Positions 1 to 5,610 of a stretch of DNA of 9,071 nt are shown in pieces. The stretch lies in assembly GCA_937858455.1 (NCBI GenBank), contig CALLYN010000658.1, positions 1 through 9,071 of the forward strand. Direction: 5' to 3'. The notes below the pieces were generated by a model that had not been told where the DNA came from, did not search any database, and saw only the letters and a program-made list of their open reading frames with translations. The DNA is from an uncultured Kouleothrix sp. Its GTDB lineage: Bacteria > Chloroflexota > Chloroflexia > Chloroflexales > Roseiflexaceae. Positions within the stretch are counted from its first letter, which is position 1; every line of letters begins with the position of its first letter. Made by a program: the position numbers and the translations under genes.

Positions 1-1
1 C

Positions 2-466
2 GAGGCGACGCAGGCCGAGGTGGAGCGCCAGCTCGAGCAGCTGGCGCGCGCCGAGGTGGCGGCCCAGTCGATCGCGCAGCGCGGCGGGATCGTGGTGGTG
101 CCCGACCTCGACACGGCCTTCGCGCTGGCCAACGCCTACGCACCCGAGCACCTGTGCCTGCTGGTGAGCGAACCCTGGCAGCATGTGGGCAAGGTGCGCA
201 ACGCCGGCGGCATCTTTCTGGGCGAGCGCTCGTTCGAGGTGCTGGGCGACTACGTCGCCGGCCCGTCGCATATCATGCCGACGGGCGGCACCGCGCGCTA
301 CGCCTCGCCGGTGAATGTCGACGACTTCCGCAAGGTGATCTCGCTGGTGGGGCTGAACGAGGCGGCGCTGCGGCGGATCGGGCCGGCGGCGGCGCGCCTG
401 GCCGACGCCGAGGGCCTAACGGCTCACGCGGCCGCAGTGCGCGCGCGGCTCTCGGAGCGCCAATAG
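2..466 (+). CDS. hisD: Histidinol dehydrogenase, C-terminal part (5' end outside window)
   Basis: The last 154 codons of hisD are present; the frame is open from base 2 and ends at TAG 464-466. HisD is a zinc enzyme that carries out the final two steps of histidine biosynthesis, oxidising L-histidinol to L-histidine with two NAD+ in the cytoplasm. Visible family motifs are [11 protein letters not shown], which holds the catalytic Glu-His pair (E. coli E326/H327), then NAGGIFLG, then [19 protein letters not shown], which holds the zinc-ligand Asp (D360 equivalent) and the active-site His (H367 equivalent), then SPVNVDDF. The C-terminal [14 protein letters not shown] carries the last zinc ligand (H419 equivalent). 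All the key residues of this part are intact and nothing suggests decay. The first zinc ligands (Q259/H262 equivalents) and the NAD-binding part would lie upstream of the window. The next gene is 225 bp away, so hisD probably ends its transcription unit here. The family call is firm. Confidence 0.96.
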   Translation, partial: EATQAEVERQLEQLARAEVAAQSIAQRGGIVVVPDLDTAFALANAYAPEHLCLLVSEPWQHVGKVRNAGGIFLGERSFEVLGDYVAGPSHIMPTGGTARYASPVNVDDFRKVISLVGLNEAALRRIGPAAARLADAEGLTAHAAAVRARLSERQ

Positions 467-471
467 GTTTT

Positions 472-617
472 ATTGGAAATAACAATCGTGGGGGTTTGGG
501 GGCCGCAGGCCCCAAGAATCCTCTCTTGGTGGCGTATGGATGGTAGCTTTGCTACGATCCATACGCCGCCAGGGAGGTTTGGAGGAACAAAGCCCCTCCG
601 GCTCCCTTATTTCCGAT
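472..617. repeat. Element A: 146-bp inverted-repeat (MITE/REP-like) element after hisD
   Basis: The ends are 11-bp inverted repeats: ATTGGAAATAA at 472-482 and the reverse complement of ATCGGAAATAA at 607-617 (10 of 11 match). Inside lie two stem-loops. The first, at 499-513, is GGGGCC with loop GCA and its complement. The second, at 531-567, has an 11-bp perfect stem, one G.G mismatch, then a 5-bp stem closed by loop TTT; with wobble pairs it extends to about 524-574. A third module at 577-609 (TTTGGAGGA then AAAGCCCCTCCGGCTCCCT) is recognisable again beside element D near 5585-5612. There is no open frame of its own. It is probably non-autonomous and may also act as the hisD terminator. Confidence 0.7.
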
Positions 618-644
618 TAAGTCTAATGAACCATCAACCTGATC

Positions 645-653
645 TGGTATAAT
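645..653 (+). promoter_or_regulatory. Extended -10 promoter for yggT
   Basis: TGGTATAAT gives a perfect TATAAT at 648-653 preceded by the TGn extension at 645-647. The -35 region is poor: ATGAAC at 626-631 is the best match, with a 16-bp spacer. That fits extended -10 promoters, which need little -35 contact. Transcription would begin near 660, giving a leader of about 30 nt that contains the strong ribosome-binding site of yggT. The promoter lies just outside the right end of element A. Confidence 0.7.
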
Positions 654-691
654 ACGGCAACTCGGTTGCCATGCGCGCTAAGGAGGCGTCC

Positions 692-958
692 ATGTCTGCG
701 TCATCGTTTCTGGCCAGCTTTATTAATATTCTCTTCAACGTGCTGACGCTGGCAATCTTTGGCCGGGTGCTCGCCTCGTGGGTCGACCCATTCGCGAACA
801 ACCGGATCACCCAGATCCTGCGCGATCTGACCGAGCCGATCCTGGCGCCTATTCGCAGCCTGATGCCCGGCACCATGATGTTCGATTTTTCGCCAATCAT
901 CGCGACACTGCTGCTGCAGGCGCTCGGCAAGCTGCTGCTGGGCGCGCTGGTACGCTAG
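692..958 (+). CDS. yggT: YggT family small membrane protein
   Basis: This is an 88-residue protein with two hydrophobic segments, about residues 8-30 and 64-87. They flank a conserved amphipathic stretch, NRITQILRDLTEPILAPIRS, followed by LMPG. The TEPIL.PIR signature and the length (80-100 residues) are typical of the YggT/YlmG family (PF02325). These integral membrane proteins are linked to cell division or envelope and nucleoid organisation in Gram-positives, cyanobacteria and plastids; the biochemical role is unsettled. ATG at 692 is chosen because AAGGAGG (680-686) sits 5 nt before it. An in-frame ATG at 671 has no ribosome-binding site and lies about 11 nt after the expected transcription start. 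The gene has its own promoter (645-653) and is not beside sepF or divIVA here, unlike in many Gram-positives. Confidence 0.92.
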   Translation: MSASSFLASFINILFNVLTLAIFGRVLASWVDPFANNRITQILRDLTEPILAPIRSLMPGTMMFDFSPIIATLLLQALGKLLLGALVR

Positions 959-967
959 TATTGCTAT

Positions 968-996
968 GGCGCGCTCGGCCGAAAGCCGAGCGCGCC
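968..996. repeat. Perfect 12-bp hairpin after yggT
   Basis: The arms GGCGCGCTCGGC (968-979) and GCCGAGCGCGCC (985-996) are perfectly complementary around the five-base loop CGAAA. The hairpin starts 10 nt after the yggT stop. No T-run follows directly, so it is not a textbook intrinsic terminator, but it could end or stabilise the yggT transcript. Its inner TCGGCCGA recurs in the weaker hairpin at 1036-1046. Confidence 0.75.
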
Positions 997-1035
997 ACGC
1001 GCGCTGTACGAGCTACGCAGTAGGCGTTTTGCCTT

Positions 1036-1055
1036 CGGCCGAGCCGTATTTTTTT
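1036..1055 (+). terminator. Possible weak intrinsic terminator
   Basis: A short stem, CGGC-CGA-GCCG (1036-1046), is followed by TA and a run of seven T (1049-1055). The stem has only four pairs, so the call rests mainly on the T-run in an otherwise GC-rich spacer and on its place between yggT and the next gene. It may work together with the hairpin at 968-996. Confidence 0.35.
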
Positions 1056-1136
1056 AGCTGGTCGCGGCCTCGCCGCCCCGCACCCCCGCCGCGTAAACGG
1101 TATGTTCAAGCGAAAGCGGACTGTAAAGGTTATCTG

Positions 1137-2810
1137 ATGGAACACGAGATCCCCGCGCAGCCCCAAGCCGCGCAGCGCGAGGCGGCGCAAAGCTCCAGCC
1201 GGTTTCTGCTCCTGGTGGTATTCCTCGCCGGCATCGGCACGCTCGGCATCGAGATGATCGCCTCGCGCCTGCTGGCGCCGTACTTCGGCACCTCGCAGCC
1301 GATCTGGGCGGTGGTGATCGGCCTGACGCTGATCTACCTGACGCTGGGCTACCGGCTGGGCGGCTCGCTGGCCGACCGGCGGCCCGAAGAAAAGGTGCTG
1401 TACCAGATCATCACCTGGGCCGGGTTTGTGACTGGCTTCATCCCGCTGCTGGCCGACCCGATCCTGCGCTTTTCGCAGGGCACGATCGCGCGCGTGGCGG
1501 TGGGCAGCTTCCTCGGCGCGCTGTTTGGCGTGCTGATCCTGTTCGCCGCGCCGGTGATCCTCATGGCCATGGTCAGCCCATTTGCCATCCGCCTGCAGCT
1601 CAAGCGCGTCGAGGCCGGCATCGCGGCGGCCGGCCGCACCGCCGGCTCGCTCTCGGCGCTCTCGACTGTCGGCTCGATCGTCGGCACGTTCCTGACGGTG
1701 CTGTACCTCATCCCGACGATCGGCACGGCGCGCACCACCTACCTGATCGCGGTGTTCTTGATCGTCGTGGGCCTGATCGGCCTGCGCGACTGGCGCTACC
1801 TCATCCTGCTGCTGATCGTCGGCGGGCTGTTCTTCTACACCACCACCACGCGCGGCAATATCAAGGTTGCCGACTGCGCCGGGTGCACGCTGATCGACGA
1901 GCGCGAGTCGGCGTATAACTACATCCAGATCGCCACCAGCGAGAGCAAATTCTACGGCCCGCAGGTCAACCTGATCTTGAATGAGGGCCAGGCGATCCAC
2001 TCGATCTACCATCCGCGCTTCGAGCAGAGCCAGAACCCGCTCGATCTGCTCACCGGCGGCGGACCGTGGGATTACTTCAGCGTCACGCCCTACTTCTTCC
2101 CCGGCCGCGACCCGGCCTCGGTGAAGAGCATGGCCATGCTTGGCTCGGCCACCGGCACGGTGCCGAAGCAGTTCCTGGCGATCTATGGCGCGAATACGAC
2201 GATCGACGCGGTCGAGATCGACCCGGAGATCATCGCGCTCGGACGCGAGCACTTTCAGCTGCGCGACGCCAGCGACGACCCGACCCACCCGAACTACCAT
2301 ACCCACCCCGAAGACGCGCGCTACTGGCTGGCGAACTCGGGCGGCAGCTACGACGTGATCGGCATGGACGCCTACCACCAGCCGTACATCCCGTTTCACC
2401 TCGCCACGGTCGAGTTCTTCCAGCTGGTGCGCTCTCACCTCACGCCCGACGGCGTGGCGGTGGTGAACGCAGGCAAAGGCCCCGACGGCGACGACCGGCT
2501 GGGCGTGGCGCTGGCCGGCACCATGCGCCAGGTGTTCCCGCAGGTGTTCGTGATCGACACGGCCGGCTTCGGCAACCAGATCGTCGTGGGCGTGAGCCGG
2601 CCCGTCGGCGACGGCGCGCTCAACTTCCAGAAGAACTACGAGCGCATGCAGGTGCCGGTGCTGCGCACTGTGATGGACTGGTCGCTGCATCTGGGCGCCG
2701 CGCCGGTGCGCGAGTTCCTGCCCACCGACGCGCGCTACACGCCATTCACCGACGACAAAGCCCCAGTCGAGCAGCTGATCGACTCGCTGATCTTCGACCA
2801 GATCAAGTAA
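1137..2810 (+). CDS. Fused multi-spanning membrane / spermidine synthase-like protein
   Basis: This is a 557-residue protein. The N-terminal third has about seven membrane segments (near 23-45, 55-75, 88-107, 118-148, 176-196, 199-216 and 219-237). The rest is a cytoplasmic spermidine-synthase-like Rossmann domain with NYIQI (261-265) and LILNEGQAIHSIYHP (279-293), both in the family's N-terminal beta-hairpin region. Then come the nucleotide loop LGSATGT (335-341), VEIDPEII (359-366), EDARYWL (392-398), DVIGMDAY (406-413, with D411 matching the catalytic Asp) and TDDKAPVEQ (538-546). Fusions of this build are widespread; their substrate is mostly unproven, and true aminopropyl transfer should not be assumed because the canonical GGGDG loop is GSATG. 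ATG 1137 is preferred because AAAGG (1125-1129) lies 7 nt upstream. The frame is open from 966, but the added 57 residues are Arg/Pro-rich and cover the yggT spacer hairpin. No neighbour belongs to polyamine metabolism. Confidence 0.85.
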   Translation: MEHEIPAQPQAAQREAAQSSSRFLLLVVFLAGIGTLGIEMIASRLLAPYFGTSQPIWAVVIGLTLIYLTLGYRLGGSLADRRPEEKVLYQIITWAGFVTGFIPLLADPILRFSQGTIARVAVGSFLGALFGVLILFAAPVILMAMVSPFAIRLQLKRVEAGIAAAGRTAGSLSALSTVGSIVGTFLTVLYLIPTIGTARTTYLIAVFLIVVGLIGLRDWRYLILLLIVGGLFFYTTTTRGNIKVADCAGCTLIDERESAYNYIQIATSESKFYGPQVNLILNEGQAIHSIYHPRFEQSQNPLDLLTGGGPWDYFSVTPYFFPGRDPASVKSMAMLGSATGTVPKQFLAIYGANTTIDAVEIDPEIIALGREHFQLRDASDDPTHPNYHTHPEDARYWLANSGGSYDVIGMDAYHQPYIPFHLATVEFFQLVRSHLTPDGVAVVNAGKGPDGDDRLGVALAGTMRQVFPQVFVIDTAGFGNQIVVGVSRPVGDGALNFQKNYERMQVPVLRTVMDWSLHLGAAPVREFLPTDARYTPFTDDKAPVEQLIDSLIFDQIK

Positions 2811-2840
2811 GGTTTGAGCGCGGCTAGCGAGATTGCACTG

Positions 2841-2940
2841 CCTGCGGCAGCATGGTACTCGATCGTTTTCTGTGCTTGGTTTTCCGCGCGCAGCGCGGAA
2901 AACCAAGCACTATAGATGAAAAGTACCACTCTGCCGAAGG
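2841..2940. repeat. Element B: 100-bp palindromic element with 18-bp perfect core hairpin
   Basis: The core is a perfect 18-bp inverted repeat: left arm 2872-2889 (starting GTGCTTGG), loop GCA (2890-2892), right arm 2893-2910. Outside it, 2841-2858 (CCTGCGGCAGCATGGTAC) matches the reverse complement of 2923-2940 at 15 of 18 positions, so the unit is symmetric over about 100 bp. The left half, GATCGTTTTCTGTGCTTGGT (2861-2880), resembles the left side of element D (GATCATTTCTGCTTGGT, 5524-5540). Lying 30 nt after the synthase-like gene, it may also stop or protect that transcript. It has no coding potential. Confidence 0.75.
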
Positions 2941-2956
2941 CAAAAAAATCAGCTCG

Positions 2957-2972
2957 ACGCGGGGCACCGCGT
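2957..2972. repeat. Small hairpin upstream of the AEC transporter gene
   Basis: Six-base arms ACGCGG (2957-2962) and CCGCGT (2967-2972) enclose loop GGCA. A run of seven A (2942-2948) precedes it, which would be a T-run on the minus strand. The hairpin ends 30 nt before the start codon and could influence the leader of the transporter mRNA; no known riboswitch fold was recognised. Confidence 0.4.
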
Positions 2973-3002
2973 ACGCCCTGTAACTGAAACCTCAAAACTT
3001 CT

Positions 3003-3932
3003 ATGGTCGATCTTCTCTACGCCTTCACCGAAGTGCTGCTGCCGGTCGCGGTGGTGATCGCGCTGGGCTACCTGCTCGGCCGCGCATTCCCGATCGACGC
3101 GCGCACGCTCAACCGGCTGAGCCTGTATGTGCTGAGCCCGTGCCTGGTGTTCGTCACGCTGCTGCGCACCGACGTGGCCGGGGGCACCGCGAGCCGCCTG
3201 GCGCTGCAGATGCTGCTGGTGATGCTGGCCACTACCCTGCTCGCGGCGCTGGCCGCCAGCTTCTTCGGCCTGAGCGGGCCGCAGCGCAGTGGCATGCTGC
3301 TGACCTCGACGTTCATGAACTCGGGCAACTACGGGCTGTCGGTGTCGCGCTTCGCCTATGGCGAGCCGGGCTTCCAGCTGGCGATCGTCGGCTACCTGAC
3401 GCAGACGATCTTGTCGCAGACGCTGGCGATCTACCTGGCCTCGGCCGGGCACCAGAGCCGCCGCGCGGCGCTGGGGCAGGTGTTCCGCGTGCCGCTGATC
3501 TACGCGGTGCTGCTGGCGCTGGCGCTGCGCCTGCTGGGCGTGCCGCTAGACGACACCAACGGCGTGGTGGCGGCCAGCATCTACCGCGGGCTGCGGCTGG
3601 TGGCCGACGCGACGCTGCCGGTGCTGCTGCTGAACCTGGGCACTCAGCTCACGCAGCGCCAGCCGATCACCTCGGCCGGGCCGCTGGCAAGCGCGGCGCT
3701 GCTGCGGCTGGTGCTGTCGATCCCGCTGGCCTATGGCGCGGGCCTGCTGCTGGGCCTCGGCGGGCTGCCGCTGTACATTGGCACCATGCAGGCGGCCATG
3801 CCCACCGCCGTGAATATGGTGGTGCTGGCGGTCGAGTTCGACGCCTGGCCCGAGTTCGTAAGCAACGGCGTGGTGGTGACAACCCTCGGCAGCCTGGCGA
3901 CGCTGACGCTGCTGATCGCCCTGTTTCGCTGA
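3003..3932 (+). CDS. AEC family transporter (auxin efflux carrier-like permease)
   Basis: This 309-residue inner-membrane protein has about ten hydrophobic segments, near 6-25, 35-55, 66-88, 97-118, 123-145, 160-178, 200-215, 227-251, 255-277 and 286-308. The two halves are the usual five-plus-five arrangement of the AEC family (PF03547). Visible signatures are YVLSPCLVF (42-50, broken-helix proline), NSGNYGLSVSRFAYG (106-120, matching the family N.GN.G motif) and MPTAVNMVVLA (266-276, the second-half broken helix). Characterised bacterial members move malate or other small organic anions, but the substrate cannot be read from the sequence. Length is normal. ATG 3003 has no clear Shine-Dalgarno sequence in the A/T-rich bases before it, so the start is less certain than the frame. 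It stands alone between spacers of 192 and 98 bp, with no adjacent regulator or enzyme to hint at a substrate. Confidence 0.88.
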   Translation: MVDLLYAFTEVLLPVAVVIALGYLLGRAFPIDARTLNRLSLYVLSPCLVFVTLLRTDVAGGTASRLALQMLLVMLATTLLAALAASFFGLSGPQRSGMLLTSTFMNSGNYGLSVSRFAYGEPGFQLAIVGYLTQTILSQTLAIYLASAGHQSRRAALGQVFRVPLIYAVLLALALRLLGVPLDDTNGVVAASIYRGLRLVADATLPVLLLNLGTQLTQRQPITSAGPLASAALLRLVLSIPLAYGAGLLLGLGGLPLYIGTMQAAMPTAVNMVVLAVEFDAWPEFVSNGVVVTTLGSLATLTLLIALFR

Positions 3933-4030
3933 TTCCGCAGTTCGATGGCAAGAAACGTGCAATTACGCCGCAAGGTCAGCGGCGCCGCACGCGCCCGGCC
4001 AACCGACGAGGGAAGAAACAGGAGAGCACC

Positions 4031-4840
4031 ATGCGAATCACACGCGGCACGCGCGCTATAGCCCTGCTTGGGCTGGTATTGCTGGCATCGCTGGCACTCG
4101 GCGCGGGCGCGGCTCTGGCCCAAACTGGCCAGCCCACGCCAACCTTCACGCTTCAGCCCAACGGCACTGCCACGATCACATTCGAGGCATTCTGCACGAA
4201 CTTCGGCCAGAAGTTCCCACAGTCGGTGCAGGCGCCGAACGCCGTAGCGCCCGATCGCCTTCGTGGCGCACTGGCCTACATCCAGGGCAATAATATCTCA
4301 GCCGACCAGAACAAGGCGCTCGAGGCGCAGTACGCGATCTGGCAGCTGAGCGGCGCGACCGGCAGCCCAGCTGGCGGCGCCGACGCGCAGGCAGTGGTGG
4401 CCGCCGCGAATACCGCGCCGGCCAACCCGCAGGGCACCTCGCTGATCGACGCGGCCAAAGCCGGCCAGGTGAGCGTGACGGTGGCCTCGTGGCAGCCAAT
4501 CGGCGCCAAGGTGCCGATCGGCGCGGCCAGCGATAACTTCTACGGCCGCGGCACGCTCACGGTCGTAAATACCACGCAGCAGGCCCTGACGCTGTATATG
4601 CCTGTCGGCGCGCTGCTGCCTCCCGCCACCGCCGGTGAGCAGACCATGGCGGGCTACGCCACCAGCAGCCAGGTCAATAACCCCCAGCCGACGCCGCAGC
4701 CCACTGCGCAGAGCCAGCCACAGCAGCTGCCGAACACCGGCGCCGGCGACACCAACGCCGGCTGGCTGCTGTTCGCCGGTAGCCTCGCGCTTATCGCCGC
4801 CGGCGCGACGCTGCATCGCCAGCTCTATCGCCGGCGCTAG
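4031..4840 (+). CDS. LPNTG-anchored secreted protein with putative thioester (TQXA-like) domain
   Basis: This is a 269-residue surface protein. ATG 4031 is supported by AGGAG (4020-4024), 6 nt upstream. Residues 1-30 form a signal peptide: basic MRITRGTR, hydrophobic core, and ALA|Q cleavage. The C terminus is a complete cell-wall sorting signal: LPNTG (233-237), hydrophobic helix (about 244-260), then LHRQLYRRR. A Pro/Gln/Thr-rich linker (about 216-232) would lift the domains off the wall. The mature part has one cysteine, C55 in FEAFCTN, and LEAQYAIWQLSG (97-108). This Cys plus (T/A)QxAIW pairing recalls thioester-forming surface domains (PF08341, TQXA), in which the Cys and Gln side chains cross-link and react covalently with host or surface amines. 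The C55-Q100 distance is short for the class, so the domain call is inferred; secretion and the sorting signal are well supported. Residues 165-215 look like a beta-rich domain. No sortase gene is in the window. Confidence 0.8.
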   Translation: MRITRGTRAIALLGLVLLASLALGAGAALAQTGQPTPTFTLQPNGTATITFEAFCTNFGQKFPQSVQAPNAVAPDRLRGALAYIQGNNISADQNKALEAQYAIWQLSGATGSPAGGADAQAVVAAANTAPANPQGTSLIDAAKAGQVSVTVASWQPIGAKVPIGAASDNFYGRGTLTVVNTTQQALTLYMPVGALLPPATAGEQTMAGYATSSQVNNPQPTPQPTAQSQPQQLPNTGAGDTNAGWLLFAGSLALIAAGATLHRQLYRRR

Positions 4841-4941
4841 CCCTGCTTGAGGGGAATGGGCGATGCGCTGGCGCGCAGTGTATACCACATCTACGAAATC
4901 AGGAGCGCTCTGCCGAAGGCTGAGCCTGCCGGTGGGGGCGC

Positions 4942-5009
4942 GGGGGCGGCAAAGCCGCCCCCAAACTTCTTTTTGTGTGGCACTACGTGGCTTCGCCACG
5001 TAGTGCCAC
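4942..5009. repeat. Element C: tandem pair of perfect triloop hairpins
   Basis: Hairpin one has 9-bp perfect arms, GGGGGCGGC (4942-4950) and GCCGCCCCC (4954-4962), around loop AAA. Hairpin two has 15-bp perfect arms, 4977-4991 (GTGGCACTACGTGGC) and 4995-5009, around loop TTC. The 14-base joint, AAACTTCTTTTTGT, resembles the joint in element A, and the order of a G-rich lead, GC hairpin, CCCCAA, T-rich joint and GTGGC-type hairpin is the same in both. Upstream, CTCTGCCGAAGGC (4908-4920) repeats exactly at 2929-2941 beside element B. It lies between the LPNTG gene and the next promoter, so it may also end transcription. Confidence 0.72.
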
Positions 5010-5020
5010 CCAAGCTATAA

Positions 5021-5040
5021 GTGATCAAAAGTAATCAAAC
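5021..5040 (+). promoter_or_regulatory. 10-bp direct repeat upstream of a -10 box (possible regulator site)
   Basis: GTGATCAAAA (5021-5030) is followed at once by GTAATCAAAC (5031-5040), matching at 8 of 10 positions. A ten-base period places both on the same face of the helix, directly over the expected -35 region of the following promoter, which lacks a recognisable -35. The repeat could bind an activator or repressor. It is AT-rich by local standards, so chance similarity is possible. Confidence 0.35.
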
Positions 5041-5051
5041 GGAGTTGGTAT

Positions 5052-5057
5052 TATAAT
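5052..5057 (+). promoter_or_regulatory. -10 box for the small membrane protein gene
   Basis: A perfect TATAAT lies 50 nt before the preferred ATG at 5108. The bases 17 upstream (5029-5034, AAGTAA) do not resemble TTGACA. Transcription would begin near 5064, giving a leader of about 45 nt with the ribosome-binding site at 5096-5100. Confidence 0.6.
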
Positions 5058-5107
5058 AGCCGCCAGTATTGTACGAGCTTCGGCGAATGGGCCGTGAGGA
5101 TACTAGT

Positions 5108-5491
5108 ATGTCGCAACCAACAGCTCCCGATCGCAAGCTGCCGCGCGGCGTGTACGCGCTGGCGGTGCTGATGTTTCTGGCCGGCGGCGCGCTGCTGCTG
5201 GCGTCGGTGGCGCTGCCGGTGCTGGGCAGCGCCGCTGTGCCGTGGTATATATACCTGCTGTATGGCGGCTACTTCCTGGTGGTTGGCTACGGGCTGTGGA
5301 GCGGCAGGCGCTGGGCCTACGTCGCCACGCTGCTGATGTGCGCCGTGCTGATGTTCTACCAGTTCCAGTCCGCGCTGGTGCTGGGCCGCAACGCGCTGCT
5401 GCAGGTGCTGTTGCTGGTGGCGGTCGCGGTGTATATGCTCCAGCCAGCTGTGCGCGCGGCCTTCTTGCGCCCAAGCACGCCCGAAAGCTAG
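5108..5491 (+). CDS. Small four-helix membrane protein, function unknown
   Basis: This is a 127-residue integral membrane protein with four hydrophobic segments, about residues 15-36, 45-64, 69-86 and 95-111. The loops are short, including SGRR after helix two, and the tail is short and charged (RPSTPES). I do not recognise a family motif. The size and four-helix layout resemble many small uncharacterised bacterial membrane proteins. ATG 5108 is chosen because GAGGA (5096-5100) lies 7 nt before it. The frame is open further upstream, with a TTG at 5069 and an ATG at 5087, but the TTG lies only about 5 nt after the expected transcription start and neither has a good ribosome-binding site. The gene has its own -10 box, is monocistronic by spacing, and ends about 35 nt before the hairpin shared with the convergent gene. 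Confidence 0.75.
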   Translation: MSQPTAPDRKLPRGVYALAVLMFLAGGALLLASVALPVLGSAAVPWYIYLLYGGYFLVVGYGLWSGRRWAYVATLLMCAVLMFYQFQSALVLGRNALLQVLLLVAVAVYMLQPAVRAAFLRPSTPES

Positions 5492-5526
5492 CACGCCCCC
5501 CAGCCGAGCGGCCTCACGCCTTGATC

Positions 5527-5583
5527 ATTTCTGCTTGGTATGCCCCGCGCGGCGAATCCGGGCAGGGCATGCCAAGCAGAAAT
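5527..5583. terminator. Element D: 19-bp-arm hairpin between convergent genes
   Basis: Left arm 5527-5545 (starting ATTTCTGCTTGG) pairs with 5565-5583, with a single G.T mismatch, around a 19-base loop. It sits between two convergent stop codons (5491 plus, 5611 minus), the usual place for a bidirectional terminator; on the plus strand four T (5583-5586) follow the stem. Its left side resembles the left side of element B. Bases 5584-5612 (TTTGGGAGCGAAGCC then CTCCGGCCCCCT) resemble the right module of element A, so it also looks like a member of the repeat family. Confidence 0.65.
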
Positions 5584-5610
5584 TTTGGGAGCGAAGCCGC
5601 CTCCGGCCCC

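Noticed and set aside
671..691. ATG at 671 as the start of yggT
   Set aside because: The perfect AAGGAGG lies downstream of it and serves the ATG at 692, and 671 is too close to the expected transcription start.
966..1136. An upstream ATG (966) that would add 57 residues to the synthase-like protein
   Set aside because: The extension is Arg/Pro-rich, runs through a perfect hairpin and a T-run, and has no ribosome-binding site; ATG 1137 has AAAGG at proper spacing just before the membrane domain.
897..2906. A 669-codon open frame on the minus strand, opposite the synthase-like gene
   Set aside because: The translation is rich in Arg, His, Asp, Val and Gln without any recognisable domain, covers the whole sense gene plus two hairpin spacers, and is the expected mirror frame of GC-rich coding DNA. 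The sense frame has clear family motifs.
3140..4030. A long open frame continuous with the LPNTG protein gene, extending far upstream
   Set aside because: The upstream part is a shadow of the AEC transporter gene in another frame, with Ala/Arg/Gly-rich low-complexity translation. The signal peptide and ribosome-binding site place the true start at 4031.
4842..4854. CCCT-GCTTG-AGGG just after the LPNTG gene as a terminator
   Set aside because: The stem has only four pairs and no T-run follows; the much stronger hairpins at 4942-5009 are better candidates.
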